From the NCBI RefSeq assembly GCF_000717335.1, contig NZ_JNYZ01000011.1:62001-126000 (forward strand): DNA of 64,000 bases, given 5' to 3'. The stretch is from Amycolatopsis jejuensis (GTDB lineage Bacteria; Actinomycetota; Actinomycetes; Mycobacteriales; Pseudonocardiaceae). The notes beneath the pieces are model-generated. The model worked only from the letters and a program-made list of their open reading frames with translations. It did not search any database and was not told the origin of the DNA. Of this stretch, positions 41,776 to 50,578 are shown one piece after another (position 1 is the first letter of the stretch; each line of letters begins with the position of its first letter). Both the position numbers and the translations under genes were made by a program.

Positions 41776-43745
41776 CGGCGGCCGCCTTTCCATCCGCCGT
41801 TCTGCTGCTCCTGCGCGTCCTGCACGGCCTGCCACTTCTCGTACGCGTCGACGATGTCGCCGACCAGCCGGTGCCGGACCACGTCCTGGCTGGTGAGCTC
41901 AGCGAAGTGGACGTCCTCGACCCCGTCGAGGATTTCGCGCACGACCCGCAGCCCGCTGCGCTGCCCACCCGGCAGGTCGATCTGGGTGATGTCCCCGGTG
42001 ACGACGATCTTCGCCCCGAACCCGAGGCGGGTGAGGAACATCTTCATCTGCTCGGGCGTGGTGTTCTGCGCCTCGTCGAGGATGATGAAGGCGTCGTTCA
42101 GCGTGTTGTGCGTGACCAGGTAGTCCTCGGTCACGTAGAGCGAATCGGCGGCAGCCACCTGGATGCACACCGCCTCGGCGCGGCCGGCCGGTTCGATGCG
42201 GTCGATGAACCGCATAGGACGACCGCCGCCGCCTTCAGCGTGGTACCGCTCCCGTTTGCGCGCGAGACGGAATGGCTCGACGCCCTGCGGCAGCCGGATG
42301 TCGATGAGGTTCGCGGCACGGGTCTTGACCGAGGCAGTACCGCCCAGCGAGCGCACCAGCTCGATCACGGTGTCACGCAACCGGGGCGAGGCGGCGCGGT
42401 ACTGGATACGGCCACGTCGCCCGATCGCGCCGACGGTGGAATCGAGAAGGCCTTGCAGCACCGCGAGCCGGATGGCTGCCGAATTGCGGAGGTAGAGCTC
42501 CGGGACCGAGTCCGGCAGCAACCGGGACGCGACCGGTTCCAGCGTCTGCAGCACACCGGCCACCTGCGTGGTACGCCCCCGGCGAGGTGCCGGATCGACG
42601 ACGCGCGTTGCCTGCTCGGTGATGCATCCGTCACCGAGCAGGAGCCCCAGTGCGTAGGGGTCCATCGGGACTTCTCGCTCGGGATGGCAGGCCGGTGCGC
42701 TGAGCATCGGCAGTTCGTACCGGCGGGCGTGGGCCGCGCGGAGCTTGCCGAGCATCTGCTTGGTCTCGAGGACTCGCCACGGCTTGCCCCGGCGCTTGTC
42801 CGATGCGGTCTTGACCGCCCACAGGTGGTCGCCGCAGCAGAGGGTCGAGGAGCCATCGCCCGCGGTGAGCCGGTAGATGTCCTTCTCCCCCTGCGGGTAG
42901 ACACCGAGGACCGGCGTGGGTTCGCCGTTCGAGCCGATCACCAGGTCACCCACCTGCAGTTCGCCGATGGGGCGGAAACCGTCCGGGGTGAGGACCGGCG
43001 TGCCGACCGGCTGCGCGCGCCCACGCATGTATGCCAATGGCGCGATCTCGATCGTGCCCGCTTGCATCAGGCGGGGGATCGACTCGGGTTCGACCATGTC
43101 GTGCAGGGCGTCGTACAGCGGGCGCAGGTACGGGTCGATCTTCTCGTTCAGCGTGCCCGGCAGGTAGCCGAGGCGTTCGCCTGCTTCGACGGCCGGGCGG
43201 GTGAGCACGATGCGGGTGACCTGTTTCGACTGCAGGGCCTGCACGGCTTTCGCCATCGCGAGGTACGTCTTTCCGGTGCCGGCGGGGCCGATGCCGAAGA
43301 CGATGGTGTGCTTGTCGATGGCGTCGACGTAGCGTTTCTGGTTCAGCGTCTTCGGCCGGATCGTCTTGCCGCGGCGGGAGACGATGTTGAGGCTCAGCAC
43401 TTCGGCCGGGGATGCGTCGCCGCTGGAGAGCATGCCGATGGTGCGGCGCACGGTGTCCGGCCCGACCTGCTGCCCGCCGGCGGCGAGCTGGACCAGTTCG
43501 GTGAAGACGCGTTCGGCGAAGGCGACGTCGGCGGGGGTGCCGGTGAGGGTCACCTCGTTGCCGCGGACGTGCACGTCGGCGGCCAGCAGGTCTTCGGCGA
43601 CGCGCAGGTTCTCGTCGCGGGAGCCGAGCAGGCTGAGAGCGGCGGCGCCGGGGATCGGGAAGCGGGATTGGGCCACGCCGGTGGCCGGGGCGTCCTCGGA
43701 CGCGACGTCGGGTCGGGCGGCTCCACCCGGTTCGGTTCCGGCCAC
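41772..43745 (-). CDS. phoH: PhoH family ATPase interrupted by an intein
   Basis: This 657-aa precursor is about 300 residues longer than normal PhoH. The N-terminal part has Walker [11 protein letters not shown] at 151-160 and ends [10 protein letters not shown]243. The C-terminal part resumes T548[13 protein letters not shown] with Walker B. Joining the two gives the unbroken PhoH motif across the insertion and a normal 353-aa protein. PhoH proteins are P-loop ATPases with RNA-related roles, fitting the coupling to ybeY. The GTG start follows the HIT gene by about 96 bp. Activity should depend on protein splicing. Confidence 0.95.
   Translation of the reverse strand: MAGTEPGGAARPDVASEDAPATGVAQSRFPIPGAAALSLLGSRDENLRVAEDLLAADVHVRGNEVTLTGTPADVAFAERVFTELVQLAAGGQQVGPDTVRRTIGMLSSGDASPAEVLSLNIVSRRGKTIRPKTLNQKRYVDAIDKHTIVFGIGPAGTGKTYLAMAKAVQALQSKQVTRIVLTRPAVEAGERLGYLPGTLNEKIDPYLRPLYDALHDMVEPESIPRLMQAGTIEIAPLAYMRGRAQPVGTPVLTPDGFRPIGELQVGDLVIGSNGEPTPVLGVYPQGEKDIYRLTAGDGSSTLCCGDHLWAVKTASDKRRGKPWRVLETKQMLGKLRAAHARRYELPMLSAPACHPEREVPMDPYALGLLLGDGCITEQATRVVDPAPRRGRTTQVAGVLQTLEPVASRLLPDSVPELYLRNSAAIRLAVLQGLLDSTVGAIGRRGRIQYRAASPRLRDTVIELVRSLGGTASVKTRAANLIDIRLPQGVEPFRLARKRERYHAEGGGGRPMRFIDRIEPAGRAEAVCIQVAAADSLYVTEDYLVTHNTLNDAFIILDEAQNTTPEQMKMFLTRLGFGAKIVVTGDITQIDLPGGQRSGLRVVREILDGVEDVHFAELTSQDVVRHRLVGDIVDAYEKWQAVQDAQEQQNGGWKGGRR
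42105..43016 (-). other. class 3-type intein (304 aa) in PhoH with a degenerate DOD endonuclease
   Basis: Residues 244-547 of the precursor. The intein starts with Ala ([14 protein letters not shown]) rather than Cys or Ser and ends V-T-H-N before Thr548. Block B reads G-D-H-L-W-A-V (Trp), block F reads A-V-C-I-Q-V (Cys), block G reads L-V-T-H-N (Thr): the W-C-T set that marks class 3 inteins. The endonuclease domain has motif [11 protein letters not shown], but the second motif reads L-L-D-S-T-V-G-A instead of D-x-D-G, so a catalytic acid may be lost. It inserts next to the ATPase active site. Confidence 0.93.
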
Positions 43746-43841
43746 GTGGCCTCTGGCCTGCTTTCTGCGCGGTTCGCTGGTCTTGGTTACCTGGACACTT
43801 CGATGCTACTGGGCGACGGTCCCGCCCCGCAGTCCGGTTTC

Positions 43842-44204
43842 CTACCGGTGCCCGCTCCCGAACAGCGCCAGCTGCTCCCCGCCAAGCACATGCGCATGGA
43901 CGTGAAACACCGTCTGCCCAGCGTCAGCACCGGTGTTGAACACGACCCGATACCCGGATTCCCCGATCCCCTCGAGCTCCGCCACCTTGCGGCAGGCACT
44001 CAGCACATCCGCCAGCAACTGCGGATCCGCCGCCGCCAGCTCCCCCACGTTCCGGTACCTCTTCCGAGGCACCACGAGCACATGCACCCGCGCCTGCGGA
44101 TTGATGTCCCGAAACGCAAACGTGGTCGCGTCCTGATGCACCACGTCAGCCGGAATCTCCCCGGCAATGATCCGCTCGAACAACGTCTCGGCGCCATCAC
44201 TCAT
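43842..44204 (-). CDS. HIT family protein (histidine triad nucleotide-binding)
   Basis: This 120-aa protein has the histidine triad H-V-H-A-H-V near residue 100 and the family features I-I-A-G-E-I-P-A, F-R-D-I-N-P-Q-A and V-L-V-V-P-R-K. HIT (Hint-like) proteins hydrolyse AMP-lysine and related phosphoramidates. ATG 44204 has AGGG seven bases upstream, better than the GTG two codons before it. It is upstream of phoH on the same strand. Confidence 0.92.
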   Translation of the reverse strand: MSDGAETLFERIIAGEIPADVVHQDATTFAFRDINPQARVHVLVVPRKRYRNVGELAAADPQLLADVLSACRKVAELEGIGESGYRVVFNTGADAGQTVFHVHAHVLGGEQLALFGSGHR

Positions 44205-44354
44205 GAACACACCCTACAAACCCACAACGATGGTGACCGACGCACCACGCGGCTCCGCCGCTACGCGCTTTTCCGTCGCCACGCCGACTCGGCTCGGCCG
44301 CTCCGCGGCACGCCGCTCTTCGGCCGCCAGACCCTCACGCACCCACCGCACCAC

Positions 44355-44480
44355 GCGGCTCCGCCACTACGCACCCTGCGGCTCCGCCACTACGCACTAT
44401 GCGGCTCCGCCACTACGCAACCGACGCTCCACACGGCTCCGCCGCAACGCACCACGCGGCTCCGCCGCAACGCAACCGAC
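44355..44480. repeat. 23-bp minisatellite (GCGGCTCCGCCACTACGC core)
   Basis: Near-identical 23-bp units lie at 44355-44377, 44378-44400 and from 44401, followed by copies reading GGCTCCGCCGCAACGCACC to about 44480. A diverged copy lies near 44246. The GGCTCCGCC half is itself part of a GGC/GCC inverted pattern. Confidence 0.88.
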
Positions 44481-44510
44481 CCTCGGGACGCAACCACCGC
44501 ACCGTGGGGG

Positions 44511-44531
44511 TCCGGGGGGTCGCCCCCCGGA
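44511..44531. terminator. GC-rich hairpin, probable terminator
   Basis: TCCGGGGGG (44511-44519), a 3-nt loop TCG and CCCCCCGGA (44523-44531) form a perfect 9-bp stem. It lies downstream of rsmE on the minus strand, about 280 bp past its stop. The type is common in actinomycete intergenic DNA. Confidence 0.6.
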
Positions 44532-44812
44532 AAGATACGCGGAACAAGCGGCGGCGAAGGAGGGCCGCCAGGCCCTACGAAGACGCCGCGGCGCGGTGGA
44601 GCCTGGGGGTCGCTCCACCGCCGCCGCGGCTCCGCCGGACCGAGGGGGGAGGTGCCCGGCGGGGTTCGGGTTCGCGTTCCCGAGGGTAATGCCCACCGGG
44701 TGGCGGGGTGAAACCCTCGGGTTCGGACGTTGCCGTGCACAGTAGCTGGCGGGGGTGGGGTGCGCCATCTTCCGGCGTGATCCGGACGGGAGTTCTGTCA
44801 CTTTCGCCCGGT

Positions 44813-45565
44813 TCAGCGCCAGCGTCCGGTGAGGACTCCCAGCGCGCCGAGGGCGACCGCCGCCGCCGTGGAAGTCCGCAGGACGGTGGGGCCGAGCCGG
44901 ATCGGGATGGCGCCCGCGGCTTCCAGTGCAGCGAGCTCGTCGTCGGTGATGCCGCCTTCGGGGCCGACGATCAGCAGGACGTCGCCGCCGTCGGGCAGGT
45001 CGACGTCGGCGAGCCGTCCGGCGACGCCGGATTCCAGCACGAGCGTGCGTGACATCGTGGCGGCGAGCTGGGCGAGTTCGCGGGTGCCGACGGGTTCGGT
45101 GACGTCGGGCACGTGGGCGCGGCGAGCCTGTTTCGCGGCGGAGCGGGCGGTGGCCCGCCAGCGCGCGAGGGCTTTCTCGCCGCGTGGCCCGTCGTCCCAG
45201 CGCGCAACGCTGCGGGCGGCGCGCCAGGGCACGACGGAGTCCGCCCCGGCCTCGGTGGCCAGTTCGACGGCGAGTTCTCCACGGTCGCCCTTGGCGAGCG
45301 CCTGCGCCACGTGCACTCGCAGCGCCGGAGGTTCCTCGTTCCAGCGTTCGACCACGGTGAGCGTGACCGTCGCCGCCCGTCCGGTTTCGACGGCGTCCAC
45401 GGTGCACCGTGCCATCGCACCCGCGCCGTCGGAGAGCACGAGCTGCTCCCCCACCCGCAGGCGGCGGACGGTGGCCGCATGCCGGGCTTCCTCACCCTCC
45501 AGCAGCGCCTGACCTGCGCCAGGCACCGCCGGGGCGAGGAAAACCGGCAGCGTGGTGTCCGGCAC
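44813..45565 (-). CDS. rsmE: 16S rRNA (uracil(1498)-N(3))-methyltransferase
   Basis: This 250-aa SPOUT methyltransferase methylates U1498 of 16S rRNA. N-terminal PUA-like domain (G-E-E-A-R-H-A-A-T-V-R-R-L-R-V-G-E), then the knotted SAM domain with E-L-A-V-E-L-A-T-E-A-G, V-L-L-I-V-G-P-E-G-G-I-T-D-D-E and the end motif L-G-P-T-V-L-R-T-S-T-A-A. It starts 3 bp after the dnaJ stop; the dnaJ-rsmE pairing is standard in actinobacteria (Rv2373c-Rv2372c). Confidence 0.95.
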   Translation of the reverse strand: MPDTTLPVFLAPAVPGAGQALLEGEEARHAATVRRLRVGEQLVLSDGAGAMARCTVDAVETGRAATVTLTVVERWNEEPPALRVHVAQALAKGDRGELAVELATEAGADSVVPWRAARSVARWDDGPRGEKALARWRATARSAAKQARRAHVPDVTEPVGTRELAQLAATMSRTLVLESGVAGRLADVDLPDGGDVLLIVGPEGGITDDELAALEAAGAIPIRLGPTVLRTSTAAAVALGALGVLTGRWR

Positions 45566-45568
45566 GGG

Positions 45569-46741
45569 TCAGCGGTTCTTCGCACGCAGCTTGGAGAACA
45601 GGCCGCCGTGCTTGCTGCCGTTGGCCGCCAGCGTCGGGACCTCCTCGCCGCGCTGCTGCGCCAGCTCCACCAGCAGGTCGCGCTGGGCCTCGTCGAGCTT
45701 GGTGGGCACCACCACGTCGATGTGCACGTGCAGGTCACCACGCCCGTCCACGCGTCCGGACGACCGCAGCCGCGGCATGCCCTTGCCGGTGAGCACGAGC
45801 TCGGTGTTGGGCTGGGTGCCGGGTTCGACGTCGAGCTCGTAATCGCCGTCGACGAGCGTGGTGATGGGGACCGTCGCGCCGAGGGCGGCGGTGGTCATCG
45901 GGATGCGGAAGTTGCAGTGCAGGTCGTTGCCCTCGCGGACGAACACCTCGTGCGGCGCCTCGTCGATCTCCACGTACAGGTCGCCGGCCGGGCCACCGCC
46001 GGGACCGACCTCGCCCTGCCCGGACAGCCGGATGCGCATGCCGTCGCCGACGCCCGGCGGGATCTTCGCCGTGACGTTGCGCCGGGCGCGGATCCGCCCG
46101 TCGCCGCCGCACTGGCGGCACGGATCGGGGATGACCTCGCCGAACCCGCGGCACACCGGGCACGGCCGCGCGGTGACGACCTGGCCGAGGAACGACCGCT
46201 GCACCGACTGGACCTCGCCCGCGCCGCCGCAGGTGTCGCACGTCTTGGTGCTGGTGCCCTCCGCCGTTCCGCCGCCGCGGCACAGGTCGCAGACGACCGC
46301 GGTGTCGACGGTGATCTCGCGGTCGGACCCGGTGGCGCATTCCTCCAGGCTGAGCCCCAGCCGGATGAGCGCGTCGGACCCGGGCTGCACGCGGCTGCGC
46401 GGCCCGCGGCCCCGTCCGCCGCCGCCACCGGCGGCGCCACCGGCGGCGCCGAAGAAGGCGTCCATGATGTCGCCGAGCCCGCCGAACCCGGCGAACGGGT
46501 CGCCGCCCCCGCCGCGCGCCCCCGAGTCCATCGGGTCGCCGCCGAGGTCGACGATCTTGCGCTTCTGCGGGTCGGAGAGCACCTCGTAGGCGGTGGTCAC
46601 CTCGCCGAAGCGGTGCTGGGCGTCCTCCGACGGGTTCACGTCGGGGTGCAGCTCACGGGCCAGCTTGCGGTACGCGCGCTTGATCTCCTGATCGCTCGCG
46701 TTCTTGGCCACCCCGAGGATCCCGTAGTAGTCCCTCGCCAC
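45569..46741 (-). CDS. dnaJ: molecular chaperone DnaJ (DnaJ2 type)
   Basis: This 390-aa Hsp40 has a J domain with H-P-D at 32-34, a Gly/Phe-rich region rich in G-G-G (residues 75-110), four C-x-x-C-x-G-x-G zinc repeats ([32 protein letters not shown]) and the C-terminal substrate domains. It delivers unfolded proteins to DnaK. It follows hrcA by 41 bp, as is usual, and so is under the same heat-shock control. Confidence 0.96.
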   Translation of the reverse strand: MARDYYGILGVAKNASDQEIKRAYRKLARELHPDVNPSEDAQHRFGEVTTAYEVLSDPQKRKIVDLGGDPMDSGARGGGGDPFAGFGGLGDIMDAFFGAAGGAAGGGGGRGRGPRSRVQPGSDALIRLGLSLEECATGSDREITVDTAVVCDLCRGGGTAEGTSTKTCDTCGGAGEVQSVQRSFLGQVVTARPCPVCRGFGEVIPDPCRQCGGDGRIRARRNVTAKIPPGVGDGMRIRLSGQGEVGPGGGPAGDLYVEIDEAPHEVFVREGNDLHCNFRIPMTTAALGATVPITTLVDGDYELDVEPGTQPNTELVLTGKGMPRLRSSGRVDGRGDLHVHIDVVVPTKLDEAQRDLLVELAQQRGEEVPTLAANGSKHGGLFSKLRAKNR

Positions 46742-46782
46742 GTTGCTCTGCCTTCTCCTTCGTGTTCCGCCACGGCCGCCGG

Positions 46783-47808
46783 TCAGCGGCCGGACAGGAT
46801 CTGCCCCACGTAGTTGGCGACCGCGCGGACCGCCGCGATGGTGCCGGGGTAGTCCATCCGGGTCGGCCCGACGACGCCCATCCCCCCGAGCAGCATGTCG
46901 TTCCGGCCGTAGCCGATCGACACGACCGAGGTGCTGCGCATCTGCTCGTCCTCATTTTCCTCACCGATGAGGACGGTGACCGCACCGGGGTTGCGCGCGG
47001 CGGCGAGCAGCTTGAGGACCACGACCTGTTCCTCGAGTGCTTCGAGCACCTGCCGCAGCGATCCGGGGAAGTCCGCGACGTTGCGCGTGAGGTTGCCGGT
47101 CCCGCCGAGCACGATCCGCTCCTCCGGGTGCTCGACCAGCGATTCGACGAGCGTGGTGCAGATCCGGGTGAGGTGGTCGCGCAGGTCGGCGGGCGCGGCT
47201 TCGGGCAGCTCGGCGACCGCCGTCGCGGCGTCCATCAGCCGCCGCCCGGACAGCGCGCCGTTCAGCACCGTACGCAGCCGCAGCACGGTCTCCTCGGTGA
47301 CCACGTCGCCGAGGTCGACCGTGCGCTGGTCGACCCGGCCGGAGTCGGTGATCAGCACGAGCATCAGCCGCGCGGGCGTGAGCGGGACCACCTCGAGGTG
47401 GCGCGCCACGGTGTTGGTGAGCATCGGGTACTGCACCACCGCGACCTGCCGGGTGAGCTGCGCGAGCAGCCGGACCGAGCGGCGCAGCACGTCGTCGAGG
47501 TCGGTGCCGGAGTCGAGGAAGCTGGTGATGGCGCGCCGTTCGGCCGGGGACAGCGGCTTGATCTCCGAGAGCCGGTCCACGAAGAGCCGGTAGCCCTTGT
47601 CGGTGGGGATCCGCCCGGCGCTGGTGTGCGGCTGGGCGATGTACCCCTCTTCCTCGAGCACGGCCATGTCGTTGCGCACGGTGGCACTCGAAACGCCGAG
47701 GTTGTGCCGTTCGACGATCGTCTTCGACCCGACCGGCTCCTGGTTGGAGACGTAGTCGGCGACGATCGCGCGCAGCACCTCGAAGCGACGCTCGTCCGTG
47801 TTCGCCAC
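46783..47808 (-). CDS. hrcA: heat-inducible transcriptional repressor HrcA
   Basis: This 341-aa repressor has an N-terminal winged helix ([25 protein letters not shown]) and the [10 protein letters not shown] signature, followed by GAF-like and inserted dimerisation domains. AAGGAGG lies five bases before the GTG at 47808 and overlaps the alternative GTG at 47814, deciding the start. HrcA represses chaperone genes at CIRCE elements. No CIRCE inverted repeat is visible directly upstream, so autoregulation is not evident here. Confidence 0.95.
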   Translation of the reverse strand: MANTDERRFEVLRAIVADYVSNQEPVGSKTIVERHNLGVSSATVRNDMAVLEEEGYIAQPHTSAGRIPTDKGYRLFVDRLSEIKPLSPAERRAITSFLDSGTDLDDVLRRSVRLLAQLTRQVAVVQYPMLTNTVARHLEVVPLTPARLMLVLITDSGRVDQRTVDLGDVVTEETVLRLRTVLNGALSGRRLMDAATAVAELPEAAPADLRDHLTRICTTLVESLVEHPEERIVLGGTGNLTRNVADFPGSLRQVLEALEEQVVVLKLLAAARNPGAVTVLIGEENEDEQMRSTSVVSIGYGRNDMLLGGMGVVGPTRMDYPGTIAAVRAVANYVGQILSGR

Positions 47809-47996
47809 CGGCACCTCCTTACGGTCCGCCTGACCCTCACAACGAGTTTACGGACCCGGGAGTGCCCGGCGCCGGACCCCGCCGCACCAGGCCCGGGTAA
47901 ACGGCCGTTAAACGCTTGTCAATAAAGACCAATCGGGCAACTCGGATCTTCGCTTGCACCGGGAACCGGAACCCGGTTTTCTGCCTCGGAAAGACC

Positions 47997-48032
47997 ATGA
48001 GCCGATCAATGCGAAAGCAGCCGCCGACATGA
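47997..48032 (+). CDS. possible 11-aa leader peptide coupled to the YbaB-like gene
   Basis: A short frame ATG...TGA encodes M-S-R-S-M-R-K-Q-P-P-T. GGAAAGA precedes its ATG, and its TGA overlaps the ATG of the next gene (ACATGAAT). The YbaB-like gene itself lacks a good ribosome site, so its translation may depend on this leader. Small and unproven. Confidence 0.35.
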   Translation: MSRSMRKQPPT

Positions 48033-48496
48033 ATGCACTTTCTCCCGAAATCGCCGAAATCCGGCAGCGGGCCCTCGATGCGCAGGAGCGGCTGAAACAC
48101 GTCGCGGCGACCGCCACGAGCCAGGACGGCGCCGTGACCGTCACCGTCAACACCGCCGGAGCGCTGCAGAAACTCGAGTTCGGCAGCCGCGCGGACGAGC
48201 TGCCGCGGGCCGTGCTCGCCGCCGCGGTGGTGACGACCGCGCAGCGCGCACAGGCACAGGCGGCACAGCAGCTGACCGCGATCATGGCGCCGGTGATCGG
48301 CGAAAACAGCGACGCGATGAAATTCCTCGAGGAACAAATACCGGCACCGGAAATTCCGGACGAACCGGCCCCTTCGGAATCCGGGCGGCAATTCTTCGAC
48401 ACGACCGAGGAACCGGCTCCGCGGCCGGTCCGCCGTCCGGCTCCGGCCGCCGAGGACGACGACTACTACGGCGGCCCGCTCCTGGGGAGGGACTGA
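48029..48496 (+). CDS. YbaB/EbfC-like protein in a type VII secretion cassette
   Basis: This 155-aa protein has a YbaB/EbfC-like core: helix A-E-I-R-Q-R-A-L-D-A-Q-E-R-L, strands S-Q-D-G-A-V-T-V-T-V-N-T-A-G-A-L-Q-K-L-E-F and a long Ala/Gln helix, followed by an acidic Pro-rich tail ending D-D-D-Y-Y-G-G-P-L. Proteins like this commonly precede WXG100-type genes in Amycolatopsis-like genomes. It is the first main gene of a rightward group in which each stop overlaps the next start. A chaperone or DNA-binding role is possible. Confidence 0.8.
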   Translation: MNALSPEIAEIRQRALDAQERLKHVAATATSQDGAVTVTVNTAGALQKLEFGSRADELPRAVLAAAVVTTAQRAQAQAAQQLTAIMAPVIGENSDAMKFLEEQIPAPEIPDEPAPSESGRQFFDTTEEPAPRPVRRPAPAAEDDDYYGGPLLGRD

Positions 48497-48816
48497 TGAC
48501 CGGTTCGAAGGTGGACCTCCCGGCGCTGCGGGCGCACCAGGGCGAGGTCGAGGACATCGCGGCGGGCGTGCACACCGCGGCGCAGGCGACCGCGTCCGGC
48601 CAGTCGTTCGGCGACGACGCGTTCGGTCTCGTCGGGCAGGTGTTCGCCGCGCCGCTGCAGATCTGGATGTCGGTGGCGACGTCGTTCGTGCAGGACGTGG
48701 CGGGTGCGGCCGACAGCATCGCGGACCGGCTGAAGCAGGCCCACGACCACTTCGACCACCACGAGAAGCAGACCGTCGGCCACATCAAAGGCCTCGGCAA
48801 GGAGCTGCCGGAATGA
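48496..48816 (+). CDS. EspC/DUF2580-like type VII secretion target
   Basis: This 106-aa protein is predicted to be two helices: V-D-L-P-A-L-R-A-H-Q-G-E-V-E-D-I-A-A-G-V-H-T-A and F-V-Q-D-V-A-G-A-A-D-S-I-A-D-R-L-K-Q-A-H-D, joined by F-G-D-D-A-F-G-L-V-G-Q. This is the EspC (ESX-1 secretion-associated, DUF2580) pattern, distantly related to WXG100 proteins. It overlaps the YbaB-like gene by one base (TGATG) and the next gene by ATGA. It is probably exported or forms a secretion complex with the next product. Confidence 0.85.
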   Translation: MTGSKVDLPALRAHQGEVEDIAAGVHTAAQATASGQSFGDDAFGLVGQVFAAPLQIWMSVATSFVQDVAGAADSIADRLKQAHDHFDHHEKQTVGHIKGLGKELPE

Positions 48817-50003
48817 CCGAGACGCAGGAGAACCCGCTGGTCGCGAAGGCCGAGTCGCCGAGCGGCCCGACCACGAACATGGGGTCGTCGGCGAACGAGC
48901 TGGACAACGTCAACGCCCAGACGTCCGGCGCCGGCATCTTCAACGACGCGGCGGCCACCCTCACCGACGCGCGCAAGGGCGACTGGGGCAACCTCGCGGT
49001 CGACGGCCTCACCGACGGACTCGACCTGCTCGGCGCGGCGATGGACCCGCTCGGCACCCTCGCCAGCGCGGGGGTCGGCTGGCTGATCGAGCACATCAGC
49101 TTCCTCAAGGAAGGCCTCGACCAGCTCGCGGGCAACCCGGAGGCGGTCACGGCCAAGGCGGTGACCTGGTCGAACATCTCGAAGCAGCTGTCCGAGAGCG
49201 CGGATCAGTACGAGCAGGCCGCGGGTAAGGTCGCGCCGCATTTCCAGGGCCAGGGCGGACAGGCGTACCAGGCCACCGCGAAGAGCTACGCCGAGACGCT
49301 GCGGGGCGCTGCCGGGCACGCGAGCAGCGCGTCCACTGGCATGAACGTCGCCGCCGCGCTGGTCGGCACGGAACGCGGGCTGATCCGCGACATGATCTCG
49401 TCGTTCGTCGGCGAGCTGATCATCAAGGGCCTGGCCGCGCTGGCGTCGTCGTGGTGCACCTTCGGCGGTACGGTGGCCGCGTTCATCGCCGACACCGTCA
49501 TCGAGGGCGGGATTCTCGCGGAGAAGATCGGCACCCGGATCGCGAAGGTCGTGGCGAAGCTGGACAAGCTCGCGGAGAGCGCGGGCAAGTCGAAGGCCGC
49601 GATCGAGCAGGCGGCGAACGCGCTGCGGAAGGTCGGGAAGGCGGCGGGGAAGGTCACCGACAAGAGCGTCGACCTGGCTGCCGGGCTGGAGAAGAAGGCC
49701 GGGGACCTCAAGGAAGCCGGACGCGCGGAGTCGGCGGCGCAGAAGGCGGAGCGCTGGACCAACTCGGCCAAGGACAAGGTGCCGGGGCGCGAGCACTTCG
49801 AGGGGGCAGGCGAGAGTTACTCGGAGGACGGGCGCAAGTTCTTCAAGCTCCAGGAGTGGCAGAAGGAAGGCGGGCGGCCGCCGTTCACCTCGGCGGACTA
49901 CACCGGCGCGGTCACCGAGGGGCGGCGGCAGGAGAACGAGCAGTACGACCGGTACGCCGAAGGGTCGGAGGCGTACGAGAAGGAACACGAGGAAGGCGAG
50001 TGA
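48813..50003 (+). CDS. WXG100-superfamily/PPE-like putative type VII secretion substrate
   Basis: This 396-aa protein has an N-terminal disordered head, a helical WXG100-like region (residues 95-195) containing T-W-S-N-I-S-K-Q-L and H-F-Q-G-Q-G-G-Q-A-Y-Q-A-T-A-K-S-Y, a hydrophobic segment (L-I-I-K-G-L-A-A-L-A-S-S-W-C-T-F-G-G-T-V-A-A-F), a Lys/Ala-rich helical part, and a distinct charged C-terminal region (about 325-396; F-F-K-L-Q-E-W-Q-K-E-G-G-R-P-P-F). That architecture is typical of LXG/WXG-type effectors, but no toxin family is recognised in the C terminus. Confidence 0.75.
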   Translation: MTETQENPLVAKAESPSGPTTNMGSSANELDNVNAQTSGAGIFNDAAATLTDARKGDWGNLAVDGLTDGLDLLGAAMDPLGTLASAGVGWLIEHISFLKEGLDQLAGNPEAVTAKAVTWSNISKQLSESADQYEQAAGKVAPHFQGQGGQAYQATAKSYAETLRGAAGHASSASTGMNVAAALVGTERGLIRDMISSFVGELIIKGLAALASSWCTFGGTVAAFIADTVIEGGILAEKIGTRIAKVVAKLDKLAESAGKSKAAIEQAANALRKVGKAAGKVTDKSVDLAAGLEKKAGDLKEAGRAESAAQKAERWTNSAKDKVPGREHFEGAGESYSEDGRKFFKLQEWQKEGGRPPFTSADYTGAVTEGRRQENEQYDRYAEGSEAYEKEHEEGE

Positions 50004-50578
50004 CGCAGGAAGCCGTACAAGCAGCCGCTGACCAGGCCAACCGGGCTGGCCGGTTGCATCCGTCCCAACGCGGGAAGGTGCTGGACAGCACGTTCTGGGT
50101 GTGCGGGCTGCTCACGGCCGTCGCGATCGCGGCAGCCGTGCTCGCCCCGGTCGCCCTGGGAGTCAGCAGCGCGGAGCGGGCGAATCTGAACACGGTCAAC
50201 GCGGCGATCGGGCGCGCGCCGGTGTCGTACTGGTCGCTGAACTGGCAGCTGTACCTGCTCACCGCACTGCTCCTGGCAGTCGCGGTGGTCCCCGGGCGGG
50301 CGGTCCGGCGGCGGCTGGCGGAAGTGCGCAGCGGCAAGCTCGACCAGGTCACCGGCTGGACGCACGATTACGGCCACGTCCACCAACGGCCCACCGGCGG
50401 CCGGCATGCGATGTACCTGTTCGAGGCGACCGACCGGATGACGTTCACCTACCTCGTCGTCAACGGCAAGACGTACCGGCTCGATCACGAGCTGACGAGC
50501 CGGGTGCTCGGCAATCGCACCAACACCGCGTTGTTCACGCCGCGGAGCAAGATCCTGGTGAACGTGATCCCGGCATGA
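50000..50578 (+). CDS. two-helix membrane protein, T7SS-cassette paralogue A
   Basis: This 192-aa protein starts at a GTG overlapping the effector-like gene's stop as GTGA. After the motif N-R-A-G-R-L-H-P-S-Q-R-G-K-V-L-D come two membrane segments (F-W-V-C-G-L-L-T-A-V-A-I-A-A-A-V-L-A and L-Y-L-L-T-A-L-L-L-A-V-A-V-V) and a cytoplasmic C-terminal domain with L-V-V-N-G-K-T-Y-R-L-D. It is paralogous to the next product. An immunity or anchoring role for the preceding protein is an inference from position. Confidence 0.75.
   Translation: MTQEAVQAAADQANRAGRLHPSQRGKVLDSTFWVCGLLTAVAIAAAVLAPVALGVSSAERANLNTVNAAIGRAPVSYWSLNWQLYLLTALLLAVAVVPGRAVRRRLAEVRSGKLDQVTGWTHDYGHVHQRPTGGRHAMYLFEATDRMTFTYLVVNGKTYRLDHELTSRVLGNRTNTALFTPRSKILVNVIPA

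Larger units (their letters stand above)
44205..44812. other. gene-free interval with minisatellite and hairpin between HIT and rsmE
   Basis: No gene is supported. From about 44240 to 44490 the DNA consists of degenerate GGCTCCGCC repeats. A hairpin follows at 44511-44531, then GC-rich non-coding sequence with further short repeats (GGCTCCGCC at about 44629). Plus-strand frames here are artefacts of the repeat. The HIT promoter should lie near 44215-44240. Confidence 0.65.

Noticed and set aside
47809..47996. CIRCE element upstream of hrcA
   Set aside because: No TTAGCACTC-N9-GAGTGCTAA-like inverted repeat could be found.
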